The notes beneath the pieces were generated by a model. That model was given only the letters and a program-made list of their open reading frames with translations, made no database searches and had not been told where the DNA came from. A stretch of 32,459 nucleotides of DNA from Polyangiaceae bacterium (lineage in GTDB: Bacteria; Myxococcota_A; Polyangia; Polyangiales; Polyangiaceae), in NCBI GenBank assembly GCA_025937835.1, contig JAICQO010000077.1:1-32459 (forward strand). The letters are read 5' to 3'. The stretch's first letter is position 1, and each line of letters begins with the position of its first letter. The translations under genes and the position numbers were made by a program. Shown piece by piece: positions 15,437 through 24,900 of this stretch.

Positions 15437-17455
15437 GTGACGGCATCCCGACTCTGGTGGTTCGCAGCCTTTTTTTCGCTCTCCGCGACGGCCCAGGCTC
15501 AGGTCACGGTCCGCGGGGAGCGGCGAGAAATTGGCCAGACGACGCTCGCGGCCGACGAGGTGCGCGAGCTGCCGGGTGCTTTCGGCGACGCGTTCCGCGC
15601 GGTCGAGGTGCTGCCGAGCGTCACGCCCGCGCTCAGCGGCTTCCCGTATTTCTTCGTGCGGGGAGCGCCTCCCAACAACAATGGCTACTTCGTCGATGGC
15701 GTTCGCGTGCCGCTGCTGTTCCACGTGGCGCTCGGGCCGTCGGTGATCCATCCGGGGCTGCTCGAACGCGTCGATTTCTACCCCGGCGCACCCCCGGCGC
15801 GCTTCGGCGGAGTCGCCGGGGCCGTGATCTCGGGGACCACGCGCGAGCCTGCGACCGAGCCGCGCGGCGAAGCCAATTTGCGACTGGTCGACGCCGGCAC
15901 GCTGCTCGAGGCGCCGTTTGCCGATGGCACCGCCAGCGCGCTCGTCGCCGGCCGCTATGGCTACCCGGGGCCGATTCTGAGCGCCATTTCGGACGTGACG
16001 CTCGGCTACTGGGACTATCAGTCGCGCGTCGCCTGGCGCGTCGGAGCCCGCGACACGCTGAGCGTGTTTGCGTTCGGTAGCCACGACCTGCTCGCCCACG
16101 AGGATCCGCGCACGGGGCGCAACGTGGAAGACCTGGTCAGCGACTTTCACCGCGTCGATCTGCGCTACGACCGCGCGCTCGACGACGGCCAGATCCGCCT
16201 GGCGGCGACCCTCGGTTACGACTCGCAGGGTGCCGATGGCACGTACCTCCGCGATCACTCCGCCGCGATCCGCGCTCACTACGAGCAGCAGCTCGGGAGC
16301 GCGGTCCGGCTGCGGGCCGGGCTCGACGGCTCGCTCGATAAGTACAGCGTCCGCCACTCCGAGGCGATTGACCCGGAGGTCGGCGGTGCCCCCTCGAACG
16401 CCGAGCCACCTCGGACGAATCTGACCGCGGGGGCCAGCGTCGACCTGATCCTGCGGCCGACGCGCCGAGTCGAGCTCGTACCGGGTGCCCGCGTCACGGT
16501 CTTCGACTCCGCGCACGCGCGAGCAGCGGGCGATCCGAGCCGCGTTCGCGACACGGTGGTGGCGATCGATCCCCGTTTCTCGGCTCGCACCTTGCTCGCT
16601 CGCGGTGTCGCCGCGGTCTCGAGCCTGGGGCTCGCCCATCAGTATCCGGCGCTTCGCGTCGGTCCCTTGCCGGCTCCGGTGGTCACGGCGCCCGGGTTCC
16701 CCGACGACGGCCGCAAGCTCCAGCGCGTTTTCCAGGCAAGCCAGGGGCTCGAGGTCGCCTTACCCTGGGAGTTGATGGTGAGTGGCACGGGGTTCTTGAG
16801 TCGCTCGAGCGGGCTCACGGATCTGACCGCGCCCTGCGAGCAGATCGAGCCTCCGATGGCCGAGCCCGGGGCTGGCCCGCGGCCGGAAGATCCCTACTAC
16901 TGCCCGGCCAACTCACCCGTGGACGGACACGCCTACGGCTTCGAGCTCTCGATCCGCAGGCCGCTGACGGAGAGCGTGAGCGGCCTGCTCTCGTACACGC
17001 TGTCGCGCTCTGTCCGCGAGACTCACTTTCTGCGCCTCGACGGGACGACCGCCACCGAGACCGTGCCGAACGATTTCGATCGCACGCACTTGCTGAACGC
17101 GGTGCTCGCGTTCGATCTCGGTCGAAACTGGCGCGCGGGAACTCGCTTCGTGTTCTACACGGGGACTCCGTATTCGGAGCTGGTCGGCAACCTGCCGGCG
17201 CCGCCGTACAATAGCCGCCGCCACCCGTCCTTCTATCGGGTCGATGTGCGGCTCGAGAAGCGCTGGCGTTTCGGGGAGGGTCGCTCGATCGCTTTCGTGC
17301 TCGAGGGCCAGAACGTCACCCTCAGCAAAGAGGCGAACTCTCTGGCAATGGACTGTCGGGGGGACATGACCCCGGATGGCTACACCACGCAATGCGAGTA
17401 CGGCGAGGTCGGTCCCATCACGCTACCGAGCATCGGAGTGGAGGCTTTTTTCTGA
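15437..17455 (+). CDS. TonB-dependent outer-membrane receptor without an N-terminal signalling domain
   Basis: A 672-residue receptor from a GTG start, with a signal peptide ending near AQAQ (about residue 22). The plug domain (about 23-135) has the typical run FFVRGAPPNNNGYFVDG, then LLERVDFYPG and RFGG. The rest is a barrel with alternating hydrophobic strands and a C-terminal Phe, the outer-membrane insertion signature. No STN domain precedes the plug, so it cannot contact the neighbouring anti-sigma factor the way FecA does. The ligand is unknown. The gene lies between the four-module lipoprotein and a barrel-like protein in one co-directional run. A short gap of 70 nt precedes it and 60 nt follows it. 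Confidence 0.9.
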   Translation: MTASRLWWFAAFFSLSATAQAQVTVRGERREIGQTTLAADEVRELPGAFGDAFRAVEVLPSVTPALSGFPYFFVRGAPPNNNGYFVDGVRVPLLFHVALGPSVIHPGLLERVDFYPGAPPARFGGVAGAVISGTTREPATEPRGEANLRLVDAGTLLEAPFADGTASALVAGRYGYPGPILSAISDVTLGYWDYQSRVAWRVGARDTLSVFAFGSHDLLAHEDPRTGRNVEDLVSDFHRVDLRYDRALDDGQIRLAATLGYDSQGADGTYLRDHSAAIRAHYEQQLGSAVRLRAGLDGSLDKYSVRHSEAIDPEVGGAPSNAEPPRTNLTAGASVDLILRPTRRVELVPGARVTVFDSAHARAAGDPSRVRDTVVAIDPRFSARTLLARGVAAVSSLGLAHQYPALRVGPLPAPVVTAPGFPDDGRKLQRVFQASQGLEVALPWELMVSGTGFLSRSSGLTDLTAPCEQIEPPMAEPGAGPRPEDPYYCPANSPVDGHAYGFELSIRRPLTESVSGLLSYTLSRSVRETHFLRLDGTTATETVPNDFDRTHLLNAVLAFDLGRNWRAGTRFVFYTGTPYSELVGNLPAPPYNSRRHPSFYRVDVRLEKRWRFGEGRSIAFVLEGQNVTLSKEANSLAMDCRGDMTPDGYTTQCEYGEVGPITLPSIGVEAFF

Positions 17456-17515
17456 AAAGCAGCGCGCCGTATGAAGGATCCCGTGGCATCGAGCGAAGAA
17501 GTGCGAGAACACCGC

Positions 17516-18505
17516 ATGACGTCCGGCCGCGTCCTCGCTTGCCCCGCGCTCTTGGGCAGCCTTCTGGGCATGGCCTGGGCCGTGCCAGCGCGCGGGGAGC
17601 CAGCTCCGTGTCGAGCGGGCGCCGTCGAGGTCGAGCCGCGACTGGACGCGGCCTATCCCGGTTTGGGTGACGAGGTGCGAGCTTCACTCGCTACCCATCA
17701 GGGGCTCGAGCCTTGCGCTCGCGTCGAGCTCGGCTTCGTGCGCTCCGCGATCGCGGTGGGGGTGAGCCTCGCGGACGGTCGCTCCGCGACACGGGTGATC
17801 GCCGACGCTCGCGACGTCGTGCCGGTCGTGGAAGCGCTGCTGCTCGTGCCGGAGCCGGAGCCCGAGTCCGAGTCGGAGCCCGAGTCCAAGACGGAGCCCG
17901 AACGCGATGCGACGCCAGCGCCGAAACCCGTAGAGCGCCCGCGCCCGGTTCGCCGCCTGCTCGTGCCCGAGCTCGCCGAGCAGCCGCCGCCGGAAGGCGA
18001 ATCGCGCACGGGTATCGAGATCTCGCTCGCCGCCGGGGCACGGCTCGGCGACGGACAATCGAGCGTGGGGCTCGGCGCTATCACGTTTCTCGAGCTCTCG
18101 AGCTGGCTGCTCGGCCTTGGTTTGCGCGCGGATCACTACGACGCGGGGAATGAGTACGCGTACACCGCGACCGGGCTCTCTGCGCTGGCCGGGCATCGGT
18201 TTCGAGCTGGGCGCGCGGCAGTGGATCTGGTCGCCGGACCCGTGTTGATGCTGCAAGCCGACGCCTCGGTGGTGGACGAGGCGGGGCCCCCCGAGCGCCG
18301 CCGGGAGACGCGCACGGAGCGGATGCCGCGGTTTGCGGGGGCAGGATACGTCCATTTCGGACCCGCCTCGGGACTGCATCCCTTCATCGGCGTCGAAGGC
18401 GAAGTGGGCCTTTCAACGCCAGCGTCCGAACCGGGTCCGAGCGCGCCGGAGCTCCCGGCGTGGACGGTCGGGGTCGCCTTCGGGGGGAGCGTGGGCACGC
18501 GATGA
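17516..18505 (+). CDS. Barrel-like outer-membrane protein with periplasmic domain and acidic linker
   Basis: 329 residues from the ATG at 17516, which gives a normal signal peptide cut near ARGEP (about residue 27). An in-frame ATG at 17471 would add a charged leader. The small N-terminal domain (about 28-106) has two cysteines, one near the mature start and one in LEPCARVEL, perhaps disulfide-linked. A Glu/Pro/Ser repeat linker (about 107-150) follows. The C-terminal half (about 157-329) alternates aromatic and hydrophobic residues like a small beta-barrel. No family name can be given with certainty. It overlaps the sigma-factor start by 4 nt (ATGA), so its translation is tied to regulation of the operon. 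It could be the envelope sensor that the STN-less receptor lacks. Confidence 0.75.
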   Translation: MTSGRVLACPALLGSLLGMAWAVPARGEPAPCRAGAVEVEPRLDAAYPGLGDEVRASLATHQGLEPCARVELGFVRSAIAVGVSLADGRSATRVIADARDVVPVVEALLLVPEPEPESESEPESKTEPERDATPAPKPVERPRPVRRLLVPELAEQPPPEGESRTGIEISLAAGARLGDGQSSVGLGAITFLELSSWLLGLGLRADHYDAGNEYAYTATGLSALAGHRFRAGRAAVDLVAGPVLMLQADASVVDEAGPPERRRETRTERMPRFAGAGYVHFGPASGLHPFIGVEGEVGLSTPASEPGPSAPELPAWTVGVAFGGSVGTR

Positions 18506-19065
18506 TCCGGCGTGGCGTGCAACCGCAGCTACCGGCGAGCGATGCCGAGCTGATGCAGCGGCTCGCGGCGGGCGACATCGGCGCGCTCGGCGAGCTCTAC
18601 GATCGCCACCAACACGCCGTGCGGCGCTTCCTGAGCCGCGCCACCGCCGACGCCGAAGACGTGGACGACCTCGTGCACGGCGCGTTTCTCACGGCCGTGA
18701 AGAGCGCCGGTCGCTACGACGGCCGCGAGAGCGCTCGCCCGTGGTTGATCGGTGTGGCCGTGCAGTTGCTGCGCCGCCGCCGCCGCTCGCTCGGCCGCTG
18801 GCTCGAGATCCTCGGGTCGTTGAAGAGCCTGCGACCGAACAGCGCGGATCCGCGCGCGGCCTTGCCGGAGCGCGGAGAGCTCGAGCGCGCTTTGAGCCGC
18901 CTCTCCGAAGCCAAGCGCCTCACGATCTTGCTGGCTGAAGTCGAAGGCTGGAGTTGCCAGGAGCTCGCCAGTTTCTTCGAGGTTCCGATTGGCACGGTCT
19001 GGACACGGCTGCACGCGGCGCGCCGCGAGCTCCGCAAGGCGCTCGAACCCGGAGAGCTGCCGTGA
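18502..19065 (+). CDS. ECF-type RNA polymerase sigma factor
   Basis: A 187-residue sigma-70 family factor with only regions 2 and 4. Region 2 (about 18-85) contains ALGELYDRHQHAVRRF and the core-binding DAEDVDDLVHGAFL. Region 4 (about 120-180) has the helix-turn-helix GWSCQELASFFEVPIGTVWTRLHAARREL. The ATG at 18502 is chosen because it forms an ATGA overlap with the preceding stop; an upstream in-frame start would lie inside the previous gene. The stop overlaps the GTG of the anti-sigma gene (GTGA). It probably transcribes this operon or related surface-protein genes. No promoter motif for it could be picked with confidence. Confidence 0.95.
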   Translation: MIRRGVQPQLPASDAELMQRLAAGDIGALGELYDRHQHAVRRFLSRATADAEDVDDLVHGAFLTAVKSAGRYDGRESARPWLIGVAVQLLRRRRRSLGRWLEILGSLKSLRPNSADPRAALPERGELERALSRLSEAKRLTILLAEVEGWSCQELASFFEVPIGTVWTRLHAARRELRKALEPGELP

Positions 19066-20159
19066 GCGCCTGTCCGCGAACGTTCGAGGTCGAAGCGCTG
19101 CGCGACGGCCGTCTCGGCGGCAGCGAGCGCGCTGGCTTCGAACGCCACCTGAGCACCTGCAGCGCCTGCGCGCGAGAGCTGGCGGCGCTCGAGCGGTTGG
19201 GCGCCGCGCTCTGCGACAGCCACCCGACGAGCACCGACGAGCTCGAGGTGCGGCGAGCGCGGACGCGCTTGCTGGTCGCGTTCAATCAGTCGCTGATCGG
19301 GCGCGCAGGGGAGGCAGAAGATCCGCTATCCGCCGTCGGATCTCGGGTTTCGCGGCGGGCGCTGGGGGCCCTCGCTGCGGGCGTAGCCGTCGCTGCGGGT
19401 GCGCTGTGGTTCGGTGCGCGAGCAGACGAAAAGCCGGCGCTGCCCGCGAGCGCCGTCACGGTGCGCGCCGACGCGGGTGCCCGCTGGACGCGCCAGATCA
19501 GCGAACGACGCGAGCTGATCCTGCTCGACGAGGGCCGGCTGTGGATCCAGGTGCGGCGCACCGGGAGCGGGAACGAGCCGCCGCTGCTCGTGGGCTTGCC
19601 CGACGGAGAGCTCGAGGATCTGGGAACGACCTTCACCGTCAGCGCGGAGTCCGGACGCACCACGCTCGTCGCGGTGGAGGAGGGGAGCGTGCTGCTCAGG
19701 CTGCGCGGTCAAGCGCCGCGCACGATCGGCGCGCGCGGCTCCTGGGCCGCTCCGCCCGAAGAGCCGGCGCCGCGCGAGCAACCGTTCGAGCCGAGCGCGA
19801 GCGCTCCGAGCGCGCCGGTGCCTGCCGTGAAGCCACCCGCCCCGGCGGTCATGACCGCGCCGCGCCCGGTTGGATCCGGAGAGCTGCCTGCGCCAGGCGG
19901 CGCATCGGAGCGCTTCAAGGCCGCGATGCAGGCGTTGAACCGCGGCGATGGCCGTGACGCCGCCGCGCGGTTTTCGCGCTTCCTCGAGCAGTACCCGCGT
20001 GATCCGCGCGCCGAAGACGCGGCTTATTTGCGCGTGCTCGCCCACCAGCGCAGCGGGGATAGCAGCGAGCTGCAGCGAGCTGCGCGGTACTACCTGAGGG
20101 CCTACCCGGCGGGCTTCCGGCGGCGTGAAGTGGCCGCGTTGCTGCCGTCGGTACCCTGA
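19062..20159 (+). CDS. Membrane anti-sigma factor with zinc-finger, FecR and TPR parts
   Basis: A 365-residue protein beginning with the GTG that overlaps the sigma-factor stop. The N-terminal anti-sigma zinc finger has His29-x3-Cys33-x2-Cys36. One membrane span lies at about 100-119. The periplasmic FecR-like beta domain (about 128-245) includes LPDGELEDLGTTFTVSAESG and AVEEGSVLLR. A Pro-rich linker (about 250-300) leads to a C-terminal TPR-like segment (about 302-365). A FecR domain normally receives a signal from the STN domain of a TonB receptor. Here the neighbouring receptor lacks STN, so another envelope protein probably supplies the signal. The TPR tail could make that contact. Confidence 0.9.
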   Translation: MSACPRTFEVEALRDGRLGGSERAGFERHLSTCSACARELAALERLGAALCDSHPTSTDELEVRRARTRLLVAFNQSLIGRAGEAEDPLSAVGSRVSRRALGALAAGVAVAAGALWFGARADEKPALPASAVTVRADAGARWTRQISERRELILLDEGRLWIQVRRTGSGNEPPLLVGLPDGELEDLGTTFTVSAESGRTTLVAVEEGSVLLRLRGQAPRTIGARGSWAAPPEEPAPREQPFEPSASAPSAPVPAVKPPAPAVMTAPRPVGSGELPAPGGASERFKAAMQALNRGDGRDAAARFSRFLEQYPRDPRAEDAAYLRVLAHQRSGDSSELQRAARYYLRAYPAGFRRREVAALLPSVP

Positions 20160-20178
20160 GCTCCGCGGATGTCCTAGC

Positions 20179-21363
20179 GTGGACGCGGTGTCCCGCCGCT
20201 CTTCGACGCTGCTCCTGATCCTCGCGTACGCCGCGTTCGTATCGCTCGGCTTGCCGGACACGGTGTTCGGGGTGGCGTGGCCGTCGCTCCGCCGGGAGTT
20301 CGGGCTCTCCCAGTCCTCGATGGGCGCCGTGCTCGCGACCGGCGTCTGCGGCTATTTTCTGTCGGGCCTGCTCGCGGGCGTGATGATGCGCAAGCTCGGC
20401 GTCGGCGGCCTCCTGGCGCTGAGCAGCGCCGCGGTGGCGCTCGCGCTCGCCGGCTACTCGCTGGCTCCGAGCTGGACGGCTTTCGTTCCGATCGGCTTCG
20501 TGATGGGCCTCGGCTCCGGAGCGATCGATTCGGGACTGAACGGCTACGCGGCCCGACACTTCTCGGTGCGTCACGTGAACTGGCTGCACGCTTGCTGGGG
20601 TGTCGGCGCCAGCATCGGGCCGCTGATCATGACCGCCGCGATCGCTACCGGACACCAGTACCGCGGAGGTTACGGCGCTCTCGCCCTGCTGCTCGGCGCG
20701 ATGGCGACGGCATTTCTGCTCACGGCTCGCGCCTGGGCCACGCCATCCTTCGAGCCAGCGCCTGCCGCCGGGGAAGCTCGGCCGGAAGATGCAAGCTTCG
20801 GAACGGCGCTGGCCTCTAGCCGCGTGTGGCTGCAAATGCTCGCATTCTTCGTCTACACGGGGCTCGAAGCCTCGGTGGGCCAGTGGTGCTTCAGCTTGAT
20901 GCGCGAAGCGCGCGGGGTCGGCGTCGAGGCGGCCGGGTCCTGGACCTCGGCCTATTGGGCGAGCCTCACGCTCGGCCGGATATTGCTCGGCTTCGTGGTC
21001 GATCGCTTCGGGCCGGATCGGCTGCTGCGCGCCGCGACCTTCGGCGCTGCCCTGGGCGCGACACTCTTCGCAGTGAGCTCGGGCGTGCTCGGTCGCGCAG
21101 GGCTGCTGCTGCTCGGCATGAGCCTGGCCCCGATGTACCCGACGCTGATGGCGCGTACCCCCGGGCGCGTCGGACAGCAGCTCGTGCACCACGCGGTCGG
21201 GTTTCAGGTGAGCGCGGCGACGCTGGGATCCTCGCTGTTGCCCGCGCTGCTGGGCCTGCTCGTAGCCGAGACGGGCTACACGGCGATCGGCGCGCTGGCG
21301 GTGGGCCTCTCGCTGATCCTGATCGCGGCTCACGAAGCGTTGCTTCGACTGAAACCCACGTGA
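20179..21363 (+). CDS. Major facilitator superfamily transporter
   Basis: A roughly 394-residue, 12-span transporter. The first helix follows SRRSSTLLLILAYAAFVSLG, and DTVFGVAWPSLRREF lies in the first loop. A second half begins near residue 213 (SSRVWLQMLAFFVYTGLE). GRILLGFVVDRFGP is the MFS loop signature between spans 8 and 9. The pattern resembles sugar/fucose-type and related efflux MFS members; the substrate is unknown. The start could be the GTG at 20179 or the one at 20188; neither has a strong ribosome-binding site. It lies 19 nt after the anti-sigma gene and may be the last gene of that run. Confidence 0.85.
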   Translation: MDAVSRRSSTLLLILAYAAFVSLGLPDTVFGVAWPSLRREFGLSQSSMGAVLATGVCGYFLSGLLAGVMMRKLGVGGLLALSSAAVALALAGYSLAPSWTAFVPIGFVMGLGSGAIDSGLNGYAARHFSVRHVNWLHACWGVGASIGPLIMTAAIATGHQYRGGYGALALLLGAMATAFLLTARAWATPSFEPAPAAGEARPEDASFGTALASSRVWLQMLAFFVYTGLEASVGQWCFSLMREARGVGVEAAGSWTSAYWASLTLGRILLGFVVDRFGPDRLLRAATFGAALGATLFAVSSGVLGRAGLLLLGMSLAPMYPTLMARTPGRVGQQLVHHAVGFQVSAATLGSSLLPALLGLLVAETGYTAIGALAVGLSLILIAAHEALLRLKPT

Positions 21364-21401
21364 CACTCGTGTTGCGGGCTGAGTATGCTCCTCGGTCGAT
21401 C

Positions 21402-21860
21402 ATGACCCCGCTGACCCTTCGCACGCTCCGCTTCGCGCTCCCGCTGCTCGCCGCCGCTTCACTGCCCGTCGCTGGTTGCGGCGGCGCGGACGAAGACGAG
21501 GTGCCGATCGATCAGATCCAACCCGACAAGGGCGTCGTCAGCCTCAGCGACGCCGAGCAACGCGGCCTCTGTTCTTGGGCCACCGAGGTCGCGAAGTCCG
21601 AGCTCCCCCCGCCGGGGACCCAGGTTCAATGCGGCGGGCTCACCATTTCGCTCCAGCCCCTCGGCTGCGTCAATCCGACGTCGCCGAGCTGCACGGCCAC
21701 CGTCGCCGAGTGGCGAGGTTGCTTTCCCGCGTTCGCCGCTCGTATCGGCGATGACCCGTGCTTGATCTTGTCCCTGCAGGCTCCGGGCGCGCTCAGCGAG
21801 TTCCTCGAGGAAACCCCCGGCTGCGAAGGCATGGGTCCCTGTGGCACCACGATGCCGTGA
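21402..21860 (+). CDS. Small Cys-containing lipoprotein, unknown function
   Basis: A 152-residue lipoprotein with signal peptide and lipobox VAGC (Cys26), followed by an acidic stretch (GGADEDEV). The mature part has about eight further cysteines, in segments such as LCSWATEV, VQCGG, LGCVNP, SCTATV, GCFPAF and DPCLIL. It is likely a small disulfide-bonded envelope protein. Unlike the larger stalked lipoproteins nearby it has no Gly-rich spacer. I cannot assign a family. The preceding MFS gene ends 38 nt upstream, so co-transcription is possible. Confidence 0.75.
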   Translation: MTPLTLRTLRFALPLLAAASLPVAGCGGADEDEVPIDQIQPDKGVVSLSDAEQRGLCSWATEVAKSELPPPGTQVQCGGLTISLQPLGCVNPTSPSCTATVAEWRGCFPAFAARIGDDPCLILSLQAPGALSEFLEETPGCEGMGPCGTTMP

Positions 21861-21866
21861 CACTCT

Positions 21867-21881
21867 GGTGCGTAACGCACC
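21867..21881. terminator. Short perfect hairpin just after the small lipoprotein gene
   Basis: GGTGCG-TAA-CGCACC forms a 6-bp stem with a 3-nt loop, starting 6 nt after the stop codon. There is no T-tract. It could mark the end of the upstream transcript ahead of the promoter candidate for the giant repeat gene. Confidence 0.4.
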
Positions 21882-21907
21882 GACATCGCGCCCCCTGAAT
21901 TTGCCTG

Positions 21908-21937
21908 TTGAATCCATGAACTCCGCCCGCCTATAGC
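21908..21937 (+). promoter_or_regulatory. Sigma-70-like promoter candidate for the giant repeat lipoprotein
   Basis: TTGAAT and TATAGC are separated by 18 nt, giving four of six matches to each standard hexamer. The region is clearly more AT-rich than the surrounding coding DNA. It lies 59 nt ahead of the ATG at 21997. Confidence 0.4.
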
Positions 21938-21948
21938 TCTTGAGGCGC

Positions 21949-21964
21949 TGAGCGACGTCGCTCA
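21949..21964. promoter_or_regulatory. 16-bp perfect palindrome, candidate operator in the leader of the giant repeat gene
   Basis: TGAGCGACGTCGCTCA is its own reverse complement. It starts 11 nt after the -10 candidate, where an operator could block early transcription. Having no loop bases, it looks more like a site for a dimeric DNA-binding protein than an RNA hairpin. The sequence is certain; the role is inference. Confidence 0.5.
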
Positions 21965-21996
21965 CCCGCCGGTCTCGCCGAGCAGGAGGACGGAGA

Positions 21997-24900
21997 ATGG
22001 GAACACACAGGGCCTGGGTCCGGCACCTCTTTGCAGCGTGTTTCGTGGCCCTGTTGGCCTGGGGCTGCGGCGACGACGACGGCGGCGACGGTGGCGGCGC
22101 CCCGCTCGACGGCGGAGCCGGCGGTGAAGCCGGAGGGGACGACGCGGGCAGCGGCGGTGACGCGGGAAGCGGAGGCGCGGCCGGTGCCGGCGGAGCGTCC
22201 AGCTGCGGTTCGGGGAAGGAGCTCTGCGGCGGCGAATGCGTGGAGCTCGCGAGCGATCCGAACCACTGCGGCCGCTGTAGACAAAAGTGTGATTCCGAAG
22301 AGCTCTGCTCGAACGGGCACTGCCGGGCGGGCTGCACGGCGAGCCTCACCGAGTGCGACGAGGAGTGCATCGACACCGATCTGGACATGCGGCACTGCGG
22401 GGAGTGCGGCGCGGCGTGTGGCCGCGGCGAGGTCTGCTCCGCCGGAGAGTGCGGCCCTGGATGCGTGCAGGGGCTGTTGGAGTGCGGAACGACGAGTGGC
22501 GGTAGCCGCTGCGTGAATCCGCTGCGTGATCGCTGGAACTGCGGCGGTTGCGGCGTGGTCTGCGGTGACGGCTATCTGTGCAGCGCCGGGACCTGCGCGC
22601 TGTCGTGCCAGGTCGAGCTCGTCGAGTGCGACGGGCTGTGTGTCTATCCTCAAAAAGACCGGGACTACTGCGGCGCCGTCACCGGTTGCGCGACCGGCAA
22701 CGAGAACGCGGGTGAAATCTGCGGGGAGGGCAGCGTGTGCAGCGCGGGTGCCTGCTCGGTCACGTGCGCCGAAGGGCTGATCCAGTGCGGCGACAGCTGC
22801 GTGGACCCGGCGCGAGACCTGGTGTTTTGCGGCGCGAGCGGCGATTGCAGCGGGGAGAACTCGGGCACCGCCTGCGGGAGCGGCGAGCGCTGCGTCGAGG
22901 GCATGTGCGAGCTCGCGTGCCCGGCCGGGCAGCTCATCTGTGGCGACCGTTGCGTCGATCGCTTGAAAGATCGCGAATATTGCGGCGCGACCTTCGGCTG
23001 CGGCGAAGACGACGTGGGCAGCGACGGGAACCGCTGCAGCAGCGGTTCCCTTTGCAGCAACGGCACCTGTGCGCCTTCCTGCCAGGACGGCCTCGTCGAG
23101 TGCGACAGCCAATGCGTCGATCCACTGCGCGATCGCCTCCACTGCGGGGTGGACTCGCAATGCCGACCGAACCCGAACGCCGCGCCCAACTGCGCCGCCG
23201 GTTACGTGTGCAACGCTGGCGAGTGTTCGCTGTCCTGCCCGATCGGGGGCGTGAAATGCGGCAGCGAGTGCGTCGATCCGACCAAGGACATCGAGCATTG
23301 CGGGGCCGTCGCCGGCTGCGGCGAGAACGGCATCGGGAGCGCCGGCACGAAGTGCGCTCCGGGGCACGTTTGCAGCTCCGGAGCCTGTTTGCCCTCGTGC
23401 CAGGACGGGCTCGTCGAGTGCAACGGCACCTGCATCGTCCCCGAACGCGACCGCGAATTCTGCGGCGCGACGCCGGGCTGCGGGGTCGGGGGTGGCGACG
23501 ACGGCGACACCTGCCCGTCCGGCTATGTCTGCAATGGCGGCGACTGCTCGCTGTCGTGCCCCAACAATCTGGTGAACTGCGGTGGGGAATGCGTCGATCC
23601 GCAGGCCGACCGAAACCACTGCGGCGCCACTGCCGGCTGCGGCTTCGGTCAGGGCTCCGCGGGCAACTCCTGCGCCCCGGGTTATGTCTGCAACGCAGGT
23701 CAGTGCTCGCTGTCGTGCTCCGGCACGCTGGTGAACTGCGCCGGAGAGTGCGTCGACCCCCACGTGGATCCGAACCACTGCGGCGCGACGCCGGGTTGCG
23801 GCATCCAGGGCCAAGGCAGCGCGGGTACGATCTGCGCCGATGGCCACGTCTGCAACGACGGAGCCTGCACGCTGTCGTGCCCGACCGGGCTCATCCGTTG
23901 CGGCGCGACCTGCGTCGATCCGAACCAGGATCGCAACCACTGCGGCGCGACGCTCGGCTGCGGCGCGAGCGGCGGCAGCGCCGGGGCCGTGTGCGGAGCC
24001 GGGCTCGTCTGCAACGCCGGCACCTGCGACGTGTCGTGTCCCAGTGAGCTCGTGCGCTGCGGCGACGTGTGCATCGACCCCGATCAAGACCGCGTCCACT
24101 GCGGGGCAACTCCCGGCTGCGGCACGAGCGGAGGCAGCTCGGGCGTCGCGTGCCAGGCCGGCTACGTCTGCAATCAGGGCGCGTGCTCGCTGTCTTGCCC
24201 GGACGGGCTGGTGAACTGCTCGGGGACGTGCATCGACCCCGCGTTCGATCGGCTGCGCTGCGGCGCGACCGCGGGCTGCGGCACTCAGGGCGGTTCGATC
24301 GGGCAGGCTTGCCAGCCCGGCTACGTGTGCGCGGGCGGGAGCTGCTCGCTTTCGTGTCCGACCGGGCTCGTCAACTGCGCGGGTGTTTGCATCGATCCGC
24401 GGATCGACCGCAACTACTGCGGCGCCACCGGCTGCGGGATGGGCGAGGACGAGGGGAGCGTGTGCGGAGACGGACAGGTCTGCAGCGCGGGCGAATGCGC
24501 CGCCAACTGCGCGCACGGCCTGATCGCTTGCGGAGGCGCCTGCGTCGATCCGTTCACGAGCCGTGACTATTGCGGCGCGAGCGAGGGCTGCGGTGAGGAC
24601 GGCGGGAGCGCGGGCACCGACTGCGCTCCGGGGTCGGTGTGCAGGAACGGCAGCTGTGTGCCTTCGTGTCTGGCAGGCTACGTGCTTTGCGGCGGCACCT
24701 GCATCGACCCCAAGATCGACCGCGACTATTGCGGCGCGACCTCGGGTTGCGGCGAAAGCGGCGGCAGCCCCGGCGAGCCCTGCGCGGCCGGCGAGGTCTG
24801 CAACCTCGGACAGTGCGCGCTCTCCTGCCAGAGTGATCTGGTCGAGTGCGACGACACCTGCATCGATCCGGCGAGCAGCCGCGCGCATTGCGGCGCCACG

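Noticed and set aside
22737-24047. Arg-rich open frames in another plus-strand phase of the repeat arrays
   Set aside because: They are frame shadows of the repeats. They have no start signals and are dominated by Arg/Leu/Gln, typical of a shifted reading of GC-rich codons.
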